64,000 nucleotides of DNA, taken from CAZMVY01 sp964617875 (lineage in GTDB: Bacteria; Planctomycetota; Phycisphaerae; UBA1845; PWPN01). The notes beneath the pieces were generated by a model. That model made no database searches. It was not told the DNA's origin and worked only from the letters and a program-made list of their open reading frames with translations. The translations under genes and the position numbers were made by a program. Shown piece after piece: positions 42,434 to 50,933 of this stretch (the first letter of the stretch is position 1; each line of letters starts with the position of its first letter). The stretch is taken from assembly GCA_964617875.1 (NCBI GenBank), contig CAZUAI010000019.1, positions 1 through 64,000 of the forward strand, given 5' to 3'.

Positions 42434-43869
42434 CCTCGAGCCTTCCGGTCCACCAGGTTTCCTTCGCAATCGACCAGCTCGACGATCAGCGGCATCCTGC
42501 CCAGCGCGTGCGTCGCGCACGAAAGGCACGGGTCGTATGCCCGGATCGCAATCTCGATGCGGTTCAGCAGGCCCTCCGTGATTTCCTTGCCCGCAAGGTA
42601 GTCGCGCGCGACCTTCTCCACGGCGCGGTTCATCGGCTCGTTGTTGTTCGTCGTCGAGACGATGAGGTTCGCCATGACGATCTGGTCGTCCTTGTTCACG
42701 CGATAGTGGTGGAACAGCGTCCCGCGCGGGGCCTCGATCAGCCCGATGCCCTCGTCGCGACGGGATCCCTTGACCACGAGGTCCGTGCCCTGCAGGTCCT
42801 TGTCATGAAGCAAAGCCTGGATCTTCTCGATCGCGTGCAGCAGCTCGATCATCCGCGCCCAGTGGTACGCCATCGTCAGATTGTTGGGCTTGCCGTTCGT
42901 GACGGCCATGAACTCCTTGCGGGCCGCCTCGGCCTCCGGAGTGTCGATGAAGTCCGCCGCGTTGACCCGCGCCAGCGGCCCCACCCGGTACCAGCCGTCC
43001 TTCGCCCCGAGCGACCGGATGAACGGAAACTTCATGTACGACCACGGACGGACCTCCTCCGCGATGTACTCGACGTACTTCTGGTAGTCCACCTGGTCGA
43101 AGATCTTTTTCCCGTCCGCCGTGATCGCCCGCAGGTTCCCGTGGTACAGGTCCATCGCGCCGTCCTGCCGGATCAGCGACAGGTGGTTCGACTCGAACGA
43201 GCCGAACGGCGCCAGCTCCGTCAGATGCGCGACGGTGTAGTCCCTGGCGATCTTCAGGGCGCCGCGCGACCACTCAACCATCTGCTTGAGGTCTTTCAGC
43301 AGAAAGTCCCGCTCCTCGATCGACAGGTTCTTGTTGATCCCGCCCGGGATGGCGCCGGTGCCGTGGATCTTCTTCCCCGCGGTGCGGAGGATGACCTCCT
43401 GCCCGTACTTCCGCATCATCACGCCCTGAACGGCCAGCTCCGGGTGCTTGCCGGCCACGCCGATGACGTTGCGGACCTTCGGATCCGCATCGAACCCCAT
43501 CAGCAGGTCCGGCGAGACCAGGTGGAAGAAGTGCAGGGCGTGCGACTGGAAGAACTGGCCGTAGTGCATCAGCCGGCGCATCTTCTCGGCCGTCGGCGTG
43601 AGATTCTCGCCGCCGACAATACGGTCCATCGCCTTGGCCGCCGCCAGGTGGTGGCTGACCGGGCAGATGCCGCAAAGCCGCTGCACGAGCACCGGGATCT
43701 CCCAGTACGGCCGGCCCTGGATGAACCGCTCGAAGCCGCGAAACTCCACGATGTGGAGCCGCGCCTGCTGCACCTGCTTCTTCTCGTCGAGCAGGATCGT
43801 GACCTTGCCGTGTCCTTCGACACGCGTCACGGGCTCGATCACAACACGTTTCAGACCGTTCGTACTCAC
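42430..43869 (-). CDS. hoxH: [NiFe] hydrogenase large subunit, NAD-linked type (HoxH)
   Basis: The product has 479 residues. Both nickel-binding motifs are intact: RLCGICPVSHH at about 64-74 and DPCLSCATH near the C-terminus, supplying the four cysteine ligands. A 25-residue extension after that histidine (starting ALGRMPL) is the expected substrate of the maturation protease next door. The overall sequence and the partners HoxF, HoxU and HoxY indicate group 3d, the bidirectional NAD-reducing hydrogenases of the cytosol. GTG start with GGAGG eight bases upstream. Confidence 0.96.
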   Translation of the reverse strand: MSTNGLKRVVIEPVTRVEGHGKVTILLDEKKQVQQARLHIVEFRGFERFIQGRPYWEIPVLVQRLCGICPVSHHLAAAKAMDRIVGGENLTPTAEKMRRLMHYGQFFQSHALHFFHLVSPDLLMGFDADPKVRNVIGVAGKHPELAVQGVMMRKYGQEVILRTAGKKIHGTGAIPGGINKNLSIEERDFLLKDLKQMVEWSRGALKIARDYTVAHLTELAPFGSFESNHLSLIRQDGAMDLYHGNLRAITADGKKIFDQVDYQKYVEYIAEEVRPWSYMKFPFIRSLGAKDGWYRVGPLARVNAADFIDTPEAEAARKEFMAVTNGKPNNLTMAYHWARMIELLHAIEKIQALLHDKDLQGTDLVVKGSRRDEGIGLIEAPRGTLFHHYRVNKDDQIVMANLIVSTTNNNEPMNRAVEKVARDYLAGKEITEGLLNRIEIAIRAYDPCLSCATHALGRMPLIVELVDCEGNLVDRKARG

Positions 43870-43888
43870 GACGGTTACCTCCGCGCGA

Positions 43889-44434
43889 TCAGTCGTACTT
43901 GATCAGCGAATAGGGCAGTTTCACGGGCTTATCACTCAACAACGCGACGAGGGCCTCCCAGATCGTATCCGCCGGCGGCGGGCAACCCGGAAGGAAATAG
44001 TCGATCTTCACCACCTCGTGGCACGGATAGACCTTGTTCAGCAGCAACGGGATCTCCGGATCGTCCGGGATCTTCCCGGCCGGATTGTGGACCGTCGGGC
44101 CGTTGAGGTAGGCCTCGTCCAGGCACTCCTTCAGCGGCATCGTGTTCCGCAGCGCCGGCAGGCCGCCCATGATCGCGCACTCGCCGACGACAACCAGGAT
44201 GTCGCAGTGCTTGCGGAAATCCTGCAGCACGCGGACGTTTTCCTCGTTGCAGCAGCCGCCCTCGATGAGACCGACAGCACACCGCCCCGTGAACTCCTTG
44301 ATGTCGTCCACGGGCGACTTGTCGAACTCGACCAGCTCGACCAGCTTCAGAATGCGGTCGTCAATGTCCAGAAGGGACATGTGACAGCCAAAGCAGCCGG
44401 CCAGGGACGCGGTCGCGATTTTCGGTTTTGCCAT
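43889..44434 (-). CDS. hoxY: [NiFe] hydrogenase small subunit (HoxY)
   Basis: The product has 181 residues, the short HoxY form without a C-terminal iron-sulfur domain. The proximal [4Fe-4S] cluster ligands are visible in 'GCFGCHMS', 'EGGCCNEE' or 'VGECAIMGG', and 'PGCPPPAD'. It passes electrons between the HoxH active site and the HoxFU diaphorase. ATG with GAGGAG ten bases upstream; 19 bases before hoxH. Confidence 0.95.
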   Translation of the reverse strand: MAKPKIATASLAGCFGCHMSLLDIDDRILKLVELVEFDKSPVDDIKEFTGRCAVGLIEGGCCNEENVRVLQDFRKHCDILVVVGECAIMGGLPALRNTMPLKECLDEAYLNGPTVHNPAGKIPDDPEIPLLLNKVYPCHEVVKIDYFLPGCPPPADTIWEALVALLSDKPVKLPYSLIKYD

Positions 44435-44448
44435 GGTACGTCAACTCC

Positions 44449-45168
44449 TCACTTGCTCTGGGCCGCCCGGCCGTTCTCGATGTCCGACCCGATCGGCTTC
44501 TCGTCGTACAGACGCTTCCCGATCGGCACCGCATAGCCGACGCGCTTCGTCAGAATCGCGCCGACCGGGCAGACCGAGATCGCCTTGTCCTTGGCGTCCA
44601 CGTTGGTGCCGTCCAGGCCCGACTCCGCATTGACGGCAATGTGCTTGTGCGGCCCGCGACCGACGAACCCGAACACGCTCTTCCGGTCCACGTCGCGGGA
44701 CGCCCGCACGCAGCGGGCGCACAAAACGCACCGGTTGCGGTCGATGAAGACGTCCTTGTGCGAGGCGTCGAGCGACCGGCTCGGGAACATGTACGGATAC
44801 TTCGGCGCCGCAATGCCGAACCGGTACGCCAGCGCCTGCAATTCGCAGTTCCCGCTCTTTTCGCAGAACGGGCAGAAGTGGTTCCCCTCGACGAAGAGCA
44901 TCTCGATGAGGTTCTGCCGCAGGTGGAGCAGTTTCTCCGTGTCGTTTTCCACCGTCATGCCCTGCGCGATCGGCTGCGTGCAGGCCGATTGCGGCCGACC
45001 GTTGACGATCACCGTACAAACCCGGCAGCTCCCGAACGGGTGCAGGTCCTTGTGGGCGCAAAGCCGGGGGATGTAGATCCCCGCGGCGTCGGCCGCCTGC
45101 ATGATGGTCTGGCCCGGCTGGCCCGTGACCTCGACGTTGTCGATCGTAAAGGTGATTGCGTTGCTCAT
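44449..45168 (-). CDS. hoxU: Diaphorase iron-sulfur subunit (HoxU)
   Basis: The product has 239 residues. It resembles the N-terminal part of NuoG. A plant-type [2Fe-2S] domain has cysteines in 'RLCAHKDLHPFGSCRVC' and 'QSAC'. The His-Cys3 motif is in 'GNHFCPFCEKSGNC'. One further [4Fe-4S] site has ligands in 'CVLCARC' and 'SVCPVGA'. It wires HoxF to HoxY. The gap to each neighbour is 14 bases. Confidence 0.95.
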   Translation of the reverse strand: MSNAITFTIDNVEVTGQPGQTIMQAADAAGIYIPRLCAHKDLHPFGSCRVCTVIVNGRPQSACTQPIAQGMTVENDTEKLLHLRQNLIEMLFVEGNHFCPFCEKSGNCELQALAYRFGIAAPKYPYMFPSRSLDASHKDVFIDRNRCVLCARCVRASRDVDRKSVFGFVGRGPHKHIAVNAESGLDGTNVDAKDKAISVCPVGAILTKRVGYAVPIGKRLYDEKPIGSDIENGRAAQSK

Positions 45169-45182
45169 TGTGTTTCCCTTTG

Positions 45183-47000
45183 TCAGTGCGCCGCGTGAGC
45201 GGATGGCCGCCCGGCGATCTTTTCGGCGTCGCCGACGGCGGCGCGCAGGTCAAACGAGGTCTGGAATCCGTCCCTGTTCTCGCGGACAAGGGCCTCGTAA
45301 GCAGGCCGGAAGTTCTTCAGCGTGCTCAGCACCGGGTTTGCCGACGTCTGTCCAAGGCCGCACCGGCTGGTCGTCTTGACCGTTTCGCCGAGGTCCTGCA
45401 GGTACGCCAGATCGGCCGGCTCGCCCTTGCCCGCGATGATCCGGTCCAGACGTTCTTTCAGCAGGACGTTTCCCACGCGGCACGGCGTGCAGTACCCGCA
45501 GCTCTCCTCGATGAAGAACTCCATGAAGTAGCTCGCGATCTTGAGAACGTCGCGCCCGGGCCCGAAAACCATGACCGAGCCGCCCGTCGCCAGGTCGTCG
45601 TAACACACCGTGCGGCCGAAATCCCGGGGACCGACCATCTGGCCGCTCGGGCCGCCCATCTGGACGGCGATCGCGTCCTCCGCCCCGGCCATCTTCAGCA
45701 CCTCGGCCAGCGGGATCCCGAACGGCACCTCGTATACACCGGGACTCTTGCAGTCGCCGGAGATGCTCAGAAGCTTGGTGCCGGGGCTGCCCTTCGACCC
45801 GAGCTGCGCGAACCACCCGGCGCCCTTTTCCATGATCCGGGCGGCGCAGCAGAACGTCTCGACGTTGTTGACGATCGTCGGCGACTCCAGGTATCCCTTC
45901 TGGGCGGGGAACGGCGGACGGTTCTTCGGATCGCCCCGCAATCCCTCGCACGAGCTGATCAGGGCGGTCTCTTCGCCGCAGATGTACGCGCCGGCGCCCA
46001 TCTGGATGCGGATGTCGAAGTGGAATCCTTCCTTGCCGCAGACGTTCTTCCCGAGCAGCCCCTTCTTGCGGCGCTCCGCCAGAACGTGCTCCAGGAACGC
46101 ACGCAGATAGGCGTATTCGCCCCGCAGGTACACGATGCCCTGCTCGCTGCCGATCGCGTAACCCGCGATCGCCATGCCCTCAAACATCAGGTCCGGACAC
46201 TCGGTCAGGATCACGCGGTCCTTGAACGTGCCCGGCTCGCCCTCGTCCGCGTTGCAGATCACGTACTTCTTCTGGCCCTGCGCAGCCCGCGCAAACTCCC
46301 ATTTCATCCCCGTCGGGAAGCCGGCGCCGCCACGACCGCGAAGCCTCGCCGTCTTCATGTCGCGGATAACCTCGTTCGGCGTCATGGCGAGCGCCTTCTT
46401 CAGCGATTCGCCCGACGCGAACTCCGCAAAGACGACGGGACCCGTCTTCCGGATATGGTTGACCACGACCGAATGAACCAGCGGGTGAGCATTGTTGCCG
46501 TCGCCCAGCTTCTGGGTCAGCCGCCCCGGATCCGCGTGGTCCTTCAGGCTCCGCGCAATCTTCCGGGCGGCGTCGCTCGACAGGTTCGTCACCACGACGT
46601 CGTTGATCAGGGCCGCCGGCGCCTGGTCGCACATGCCGATGCACGGCGTGTATTCGAGCGCGATCCGGCCGTCGGCCGTGGTCCGGCCGACCGGAATGCC
46701 CAGCTCCTGCGAAAAGGCGTCTGCCACCTCGGCACAGCCGTAAAGCTGATCGATGATGTCGTTGCAGAGCCGAATGACGACCTTGCCCTTCGGCCGGTTC
46801 GAGTAGAAGGAGTAAAACGACACCAGGCTCTCAACCTCGACCCGCGGCATCGAAAGCTCGCGCGCGATCAGGTCCATCGCCGGGCCGGACACGCAGCCGA
46901 ATGCGGCCTGCACCTCCCGCACGATGTCCATCAATCGCGTGCGGTCGCCGCCGTGCGACTGGCAGATCCGCCGGATGCCTGCGTCCAAAGACTCGCTCAT
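45183..47000 (-). CDS. hoxF: NAD-binding diaphorase subunit HoxF with fused NuoE-like domain
   Basis: The product has 605 residues. Residues 1-150 are NuoE/HoxE-like; no separate hoxE exists. The remainder is NuoF-like: GRGGAGFPTG and 'CNADEGEPGTFKDR' bind NADH and FMN, and 'ESCGYCTPCRVG' with 'SRCGLGQ' hold the [4Fe-4S] cluster. In the NuoE-like part the usual C-x4-C plus C-x3-C set is altered: Cys79, Cys120 and Cys124 (CIGMC) are at expected places, but the residue five after Cys79 is Asp84, with another cysteine at 89. So the [2Fe-2S] site of that domain may be modified or absent. ATG 47000 has GAGG seven bases upstream. Reaction: H2 + NAD+ to NADH, reversible, with the other Hox subunits. 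Confidence 0.95.
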   Translation of the reverse strand: MSESLDAGIRRICQSHGGDRTRLMDIVREVQAAFGCVSGPAMDLIARELSMPRVEVESLVSFYSFYSNRPKGKVVIRLCNDIIDQLYGCAEVADAFSQELGIPVGRTTADGRIALEYTPCIGMCDQAPAALINDVVVTNLSSDAARKIARSLKDHADPGRLTQKLGDGNNAHPLVHSVVVNHIRKTGPVVFAEFASGESLKKALAMTPNEVIRDMKTARLRGRGGAGFPTGMKWEFARAAQGQKKYVICNADEGEPGTFKDRVILTECPDLMFEGMAIAGYAIGSEQGIVYLRGEYAYLRAFLEHVLAERRKKGLLGKNVCGKEGFHFDIRIQMGAGAYICGEETALISSCEGLRGDPKNRPPFPAQKGYLESPTIVNNVETFCCAARIMEKGAGWFAQLGSKGSPGTKLLSISGDCKSPGVYEVPFGIPLAEVLKMAGAEDAIAVQMGGPSGQMVGPRDFGRTVCYDDLATGGSVMVFGPGRDVLKIASYFMEFFIEESCGYCTPCRVGNVLLKERLDRIIAGKGEPADLAYLQDLGETVKTTSRCGLGQTSANPVLSTLKNFRPAYEALVRENRDGFQTSFDLRAAVGDAEKIAGRPSAHAAH

Positions 47001-47076
47001 GAGCCACCTCAACTGGGGTTCGAGCCAAACAACTCCATCGGGCGGGCCGGTATCGCATCGATCCGCCGCCCGGCGT

Positions 47077-48519
47077 TCATGCGTCCTCTGTTCCGGTGCC
47101 CCGGACGTCCGGCCGCGGGTCTTCACCCGTGCGACGGACGACCGGCAGGCGCACGGTCACGGTTGTGCCGCGGCCGAGTTCGCTCTGAATATGGAGCGAA
47201 CCGCCCGCCGATGCAACCATCGACCTCACGATCGTCATTCCCAGCCCCGTGCCGGGCGATCCCGACTGCCGCGCCTGCCGCGAGCGGAAGAACTCCTCGC
47301 CGATTCGCGGCAGATCCTCGGCCGCAATCCCGATGCCCGTATCGCTCACGTCCATCCGAAGTTCGTTTCCCTCAACCCCCAACGAGAACGCCACCGTTCC
47401 GTCTTTCGGTGTATACTTGATCGCATTCGACAAGAGGTTTTCCGCCAGAGCCGGGAGCAAACCCGGCTCGAAGCACGCCTCCGGCAGGGAATCCGCGAAC
47501 TCAGCCCGCCAGTATAACCCCTTCTCCCTGGCACGCAACCCCTGCGCCTCCAGGACCGGCTGCAGCCGCTCGCGCACATCGACCATCTCGCACTGCGGCT
47601 GCCGTGTCGCATCGCGGACCCGCGACAGCGCAAGCAGATCGTCCAGCAGGACCAGCAGTTCGTCCCCCCGGGTGATCGCCCGTTCGATGCGGGACCGCGA
47701 CACGGGAGGCAGGTCGGGCAGCTCGACCAACAGCGCCCGCAGCAGGCTCTGCTGCGCCGCCAGCGGCGCCTTCAGGTCGTGCGACACCTTGCGGAAATAC
47801 TGCGTCTTCGCCAGGTCGGCCCGGCACAGCGTTTCGTTGGCCTGCTGCAGTTCCTCCGCCCGGTCGGCGAGTTCGCTCTTCAGCCGGACGACATCCGCCT
47901 CGCGTGCCCGCAGCGTCCGGGCGATCGTCGTCCCGAGGAACACGGCAATCACCAGCGCGCTGGCGAACGCCAGCAGCGTCGCGGCGACAAAACGAGGGTC
48001 TTCGTAGTGTCGCTGCAGGACGGTGATGTGCATGTGGGGCAGCCACCCGCTCATCTCGCCAATCGCCAGTGCGCTGAACAACAGGATGGCCAGGGCGGCC
48101 AACACAAACGTCTCCCACATGCGCAGGAGAAGCGTGGCGACCACCATGTGGAACACGTAGTACACGAAAAGCGGGTTCTCGATCCCGCCCACCGAGTGCA
48201 ACACAAGCGTCAGCGCGATGAGGTCGAAGACGATCTGCGCCAGCGCGGCCGTCGGCGCACGGCGGGCCAGCGCCTCGGGCTGAACCTCGCCGATCCGGCG
48301 CTCCAGGAACCAGAACAGCCAGTTGTAGACCAGGATGCCGGCGCCGATGGCGATGATGAACGGACCGGAAACCCTCCCCACGGGGACAACGTACAAGGCG
48401 AGGCCCGCCGCCCATACCGCGGCCCCGAAGAACCAGCGCACGCGAATGAGCCATCGCAGCCGTGCGATCAGCTCCTCGCGCTCCAGCGGAATCTGGGCCC
48501 TGGCCGCTCCGCCCGCCAT
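47077..48519 (-). CDS. Membrane sensor histidine kinase, RegB-like, inside the hydrogenase operon
   Basis: The product has 480 residues. Six hydrophobic segments lie between about residues 28 and 200. Between the third and fourth is GGIENPL (111-117), matching the GGxxNPF quinone-sensing motif of the RegB/PrrB redox kinases. A coiled coil (205-240) leads to the dimerisation domain with the phospho-accepting His247 in 'KVSHDLKAPL'. The ATPase domain has 'ENLLSNAIKYT', 'DTGIGI' and 'GTGLGM' boxes. It probably reports membrane quinone redox state and phosphorylates the receiver encoded downstream of hoxW. It sits 38 bases after hypE and 76 before hoxF. RegB's redox-active cysteine cannot be confirmed; a cysteine (232) lies just before the H-box. 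Confidence 0.88.
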   Translation of the reverse strand: MAGGAARAQIPLEREELIARLRWLIRVRWFFGAAVWAAGLALYVVPVGRVSGPFIIAIGAGILVYNWLFWFLERRIGEVQPEALARRAPTAALAQIVFDLIALTLVLHSVGGIENPLFVYYVFHMVVATLLLRMWETFVLAALAILLFSALAIGEMSGWLPHMHITVLQRHYEDPRFVAATLLAFASALVIAVFLGTTIARTLRAREADVVRLKSELADRAEELQQANETLCRADLAKTQYFRKVSHDLKAPLAAQQSLLRALLVELPDLPPVSRSRIERAITRGDELLVLLDDLLALSRVRDATRQPQCEMVDVRERLQPVLEAQGLRAREKGLYWRAEFADSLPEACFEPGLLPALAENLLSNAIKYTPKDGTVAFSLGVEGNELRMDVSDTGIGIAAEDLPRIGEEFFRSRQARQSGSPGTGLGMTIVRSMVASAGGSLHIQSELGRGTTVTVRLPVVRRTGEDPRPDVRGTGTEDA

Positions 48520-48557
48520 CGCCGCACTTCCTCAACGTTGCGCGCCGGCGAGGCCCG

Positions 48558-49619
48558 TCAGCAGATCCGCGGGAGTTCCTCGCCGTACGGCTTCTGAATC
48601 ACCCGTCGCCCGCCGGCCTCCGTTATCAGTTCGGCCAGCGGCGGCCGTGCGTCCGTGACCACGCCGATCACCGCTGCTTCTCTCCCGTAGCCGTGCGCCC
48701 GGCAGGCCGACAGCACGCGGGTCGCGTCGCCCGGCGCCGCAACAGCCACCAGCTTCCCTTCGTTCGCGATCGTCAGCGGATCCAGTCCGAGCAGCTCCGC
48801 CGCGTGCCGGACCGCACGCGAAATCGGGATCCTATGCTCTTCGACTTCCACGCTCAAGTCCGTCTCCGCACTGATATCGGCCAGCACACCCGCCAGGCCG
48901 CCCCGCGTCGGATCGCGCAGGAACTTGATGTCCGCCCCCGTCCCGATGAGCGTCGCGACGAGCGAGTACAGCGGCGCCACATCGCTCACCACCGATGACG
49001 CAAACTCGACCCCGGACCGCCGCGACAGAACCGCCAGTCCGTGCTCGGCGATCCGCCCGCTGACAAGGATGACGTCGCCCGCCGCGATGCGGTCCGTGCC
49101 CAGCCGGACCCCCTCGGCCTGCCGTCCGATCCCGGCCGTGTTGATCAACAGCCCGTCGCCGCCGCCGCGCCGCTCGATGACCTTCGTGTCGCCCGTGACA
49201 ATCGCAACGTCCGCCTCCCGGGCAGCCGCCGCGACCGACGCCATGACGCGATCCAGCACGCAAACCGGCAGCCCCTCCTCGATGATCAGGCCGAGGCTGA
49301 GGGCGACCGGCATCGCGCCCATCATCGCCAGATCGTTGACCGTTCCGCAGACGGCGAGCCGCCCGATATCCCCGCCGGGGAACTCCAGCGGTTGAACGAC
49401 GAACGAATCGGTCGTCATGACCAGGCTGCCGTCGCAACGGCCCAGGATCGCGCCGTCGGTCAGCGGATCGAGACGCTCGTTACCAATCACGTTCAGAATG
49501 TGCCGGCGGATGAGCTGCGACGTCAGCTCCCCGCCGCCGCCGTGAGCAATGATGATGCGCTCCGGCTCGTCGTTCGCGGGCGGAAGCGGGATCCGCGGGT
49601 CGCCGGCGCCTGCCGTCAT
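48558..49619 (-). CDS. hypE: Hydrogenase maturation protein HypE
   Basis: The product has 353 residues, the usual length. The N-terminal 'IIAHGGGGELTSQLI' and 'MTTDSFVVQPLEFPGGDIG' motifs form the ATP site of the PurM-like fold, and the protein ends PRIC, with the conserved C-terminal cysteine that carries the carbamoyl/thiocyanate group. It works with HypF to make the CN ligands. ATG overlaps the hypD stop by four bases. Confidence 0.96.
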   Translation of the reverse strand: MTAGAGDPRIPLPPANDEPERIIIAHGGGGELTSQLIRRHILNVIGNERLDPLTDGAILGRCDGSLVMTTDSFVVQPLEFPGGDIGRLAVCGTVNDLAMMGAMPVALSLGLIIEEGLPVCVLDRVMASVAAAAREADVAIVTGDTKVIERRGGGDGLLINTAGIGRQAEGVRLGTDRIAAGDVILVSGRIAEHGLAVLSRRSGVEFASSVVSDVAPLYSLVATLIGTGADIKFLRDPTRGGLAGVLADISAETDLSVEVEEHRIPISRAVRHAAELLGLDPLTIANEGKLVAVAAPGDATRVLSACRAHGYGREAAVIGVVTDARPPLAELITEAGGRRVIQKPYGEELPRIC

Positions 49620-50707
49620 GCCGTGCCCCTTCCCGCCGTCCACCGGCCGTACTTGTACCAGGCCGCGCACGTGCCCTCGCTCGAGACCATGCACGGACCG
49701 ATCGGCTTCACGGGTGTGCAGGCCTCGCCGAACAACGAACACCGGTCCGGCGTCGTCTTCCCCTGAATGACCTCGCCGCACCGGCACCCCGGCGGGTCCT
49801 CGTCTTCGCCCGGTTCCACCCCGAACCGCTCCAGGGCGTTGAACCGCCGGTAGGGCGCCCGCAACGCGAGCCCGCTCGCCGGGATCTCGCCGATCGCCCG
49901 CCACGGAGCGGCACACGGCTCGAAGACCTGATCGATCAGCCCCCGGGCAACGCGGTTGCCCGTGTCGGAGACCGCGACCCCGTACACATTCTCGATCGCC
50001 GCCCGCCCGTCCACGATCTGCCGCAGCAGGCTCCGCAGTCCGAGCAGAATCTGCATCGGCTCGAATCCGGCGACCACGCACGCCTTGTGGTGGCGTTCGA
50101 CCACCGGCGTGTATGCCTTCGCGCCGATCACGACGCTGACGTGGCCGGGGCAGAGGAACCCGTCCAGGGGAACGTCGCCCGTCGAGAGCAGCGCCATCAT
50201 CGCCGGCACCACGAGCTTGTGGGCGGGCAGGATGCAGAAGTTGTCGATCCCCCGCCGCTCGGCCTCGACGACGACGGCGGCCGTCGCCGGCGCTGTGGTC
50301 TCGAAACCGACGGCGACGAATACGACCGCCTTGTCGGAATGGTCGGCGGCGATGTCCACCGCGTTTCGCGCCGAATACACGACACGAACGTCGGCCCCGC
50401 GCGCCCGCTGTTGTTCGAGGCTCCCGAGCCTGCCCGGCACGCGGAGCATGTCGCCGTACGTCGCCAAAATCACGTCGTGGCGGCCGGCAATGCGGATCGC
50501 CGCGTCGATGTGCCGCTGGGCCGTCACGCACACGGGGCAGCCCGGACCGCTCACGAGCCGCACGTTCTCGGGCAGCATGGCCCGGATACCGCTGCGAAAG
50601 ATGGCCACGGTGTGGGTGCCGCACACCTCCATGAGCTGAATGGGCCTGGGATGCCCTCGCGCGAGTCCGGCGATCTCGTCACGTGTTCGGCGGAAGGCGT
50701 CATCCAT
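49616..50707 (-). CDS. hypD: Hydrogenase maturation protein HypD
   Basis: The product has 363 residues. The motifs 'CGTHTVAIFRSG', 'GPGCPVCVT' and 'AVGFETTAP' are those of HypD, the scaffold that builds Fe(CN)2CO with HypC and HypE. C-terminal cysteines (CRCG, C, C) hold its [4Fe-4S] cluster. It overlaps hypC by eight bases and hypE by four. Confidence 0.96.
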   Translation of the reverse strand: MDDAFRRTRDEIAGLARGHPRPIQLMEVCGTHTVAIFRSGIRAMLPENVRLVSGPGCPVCVTAQRHIDAAIRIAGRHDVILATYGDMLRVPGRLGSLEQQRARGADVRVVYSARNAVDIAADHSDKAVVFVAVGFETTAPATAAVVVEAERRGIDNFCILPAHKLVVPAMMALLSTGDVPLDGFLCPGHVSVVIGAKAYTPVVERHHKACVVAGFEPMQILLGLRSLLRQIVDGRAAIENVYGVAVSDTGNRVARGLIDQVFEPCAAPWRAIGEIPASGLALRAPYRRFNALERFGVEPGEDEDPPGCRCGEVIQGKTTPDRCSLFGEACTPVKPIGPCMVSSEGTCAAWYKYGRWTAGRGTA

Positions 50708-50933
50708 CCGGCATGGCCTCCGTGATGCCCGCCTCCGCCAGGTAGGCCCACGTCGTACGGGCCTCGTCCTCCGGCACGACCGTCAGCGAGAACCCCGCGT
50801 GGACGAGCACCCAGTCGCCCACCCGGGCCTCCGGCGTGAGCGCCGTGCTGATCTCAAGCCGGCTGCCCTGGAGATCGACGACCGCCAGGTCCTCACGGCA
50901 CTCCACGATCTTTGCCGGCACCGCCAGACACAT
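50700..50933 (-). CDS. hypC: Hydrogenase maturation chaperone HypC
   Basis: The product has 77 residues. It begins MCLAVPAKI, with Cys2 the essential residue that binds the iron group, followed by the typical 'VGDWVLVHAGFSL' strand. It shuttles the Fe(CN)2CO unit to HoxH. ATG overlaps the hypF stop by one base (TAATG). Confidence 0.96.
   Translation of the reverse strand: MCLAVPAKIVECREDLAVVDLQGSRLEISTALTPEARVGDWVLVHAGFSLTVVPEDEARTTWAYLAEAGITEAMPDG

Noticed and set aside
45156..47420. 754-residue plus-strand frame opposite hoxF
   Set aside because: Shadow frame; hoxF motifs are intact on the minus strand and the operon is continuous.
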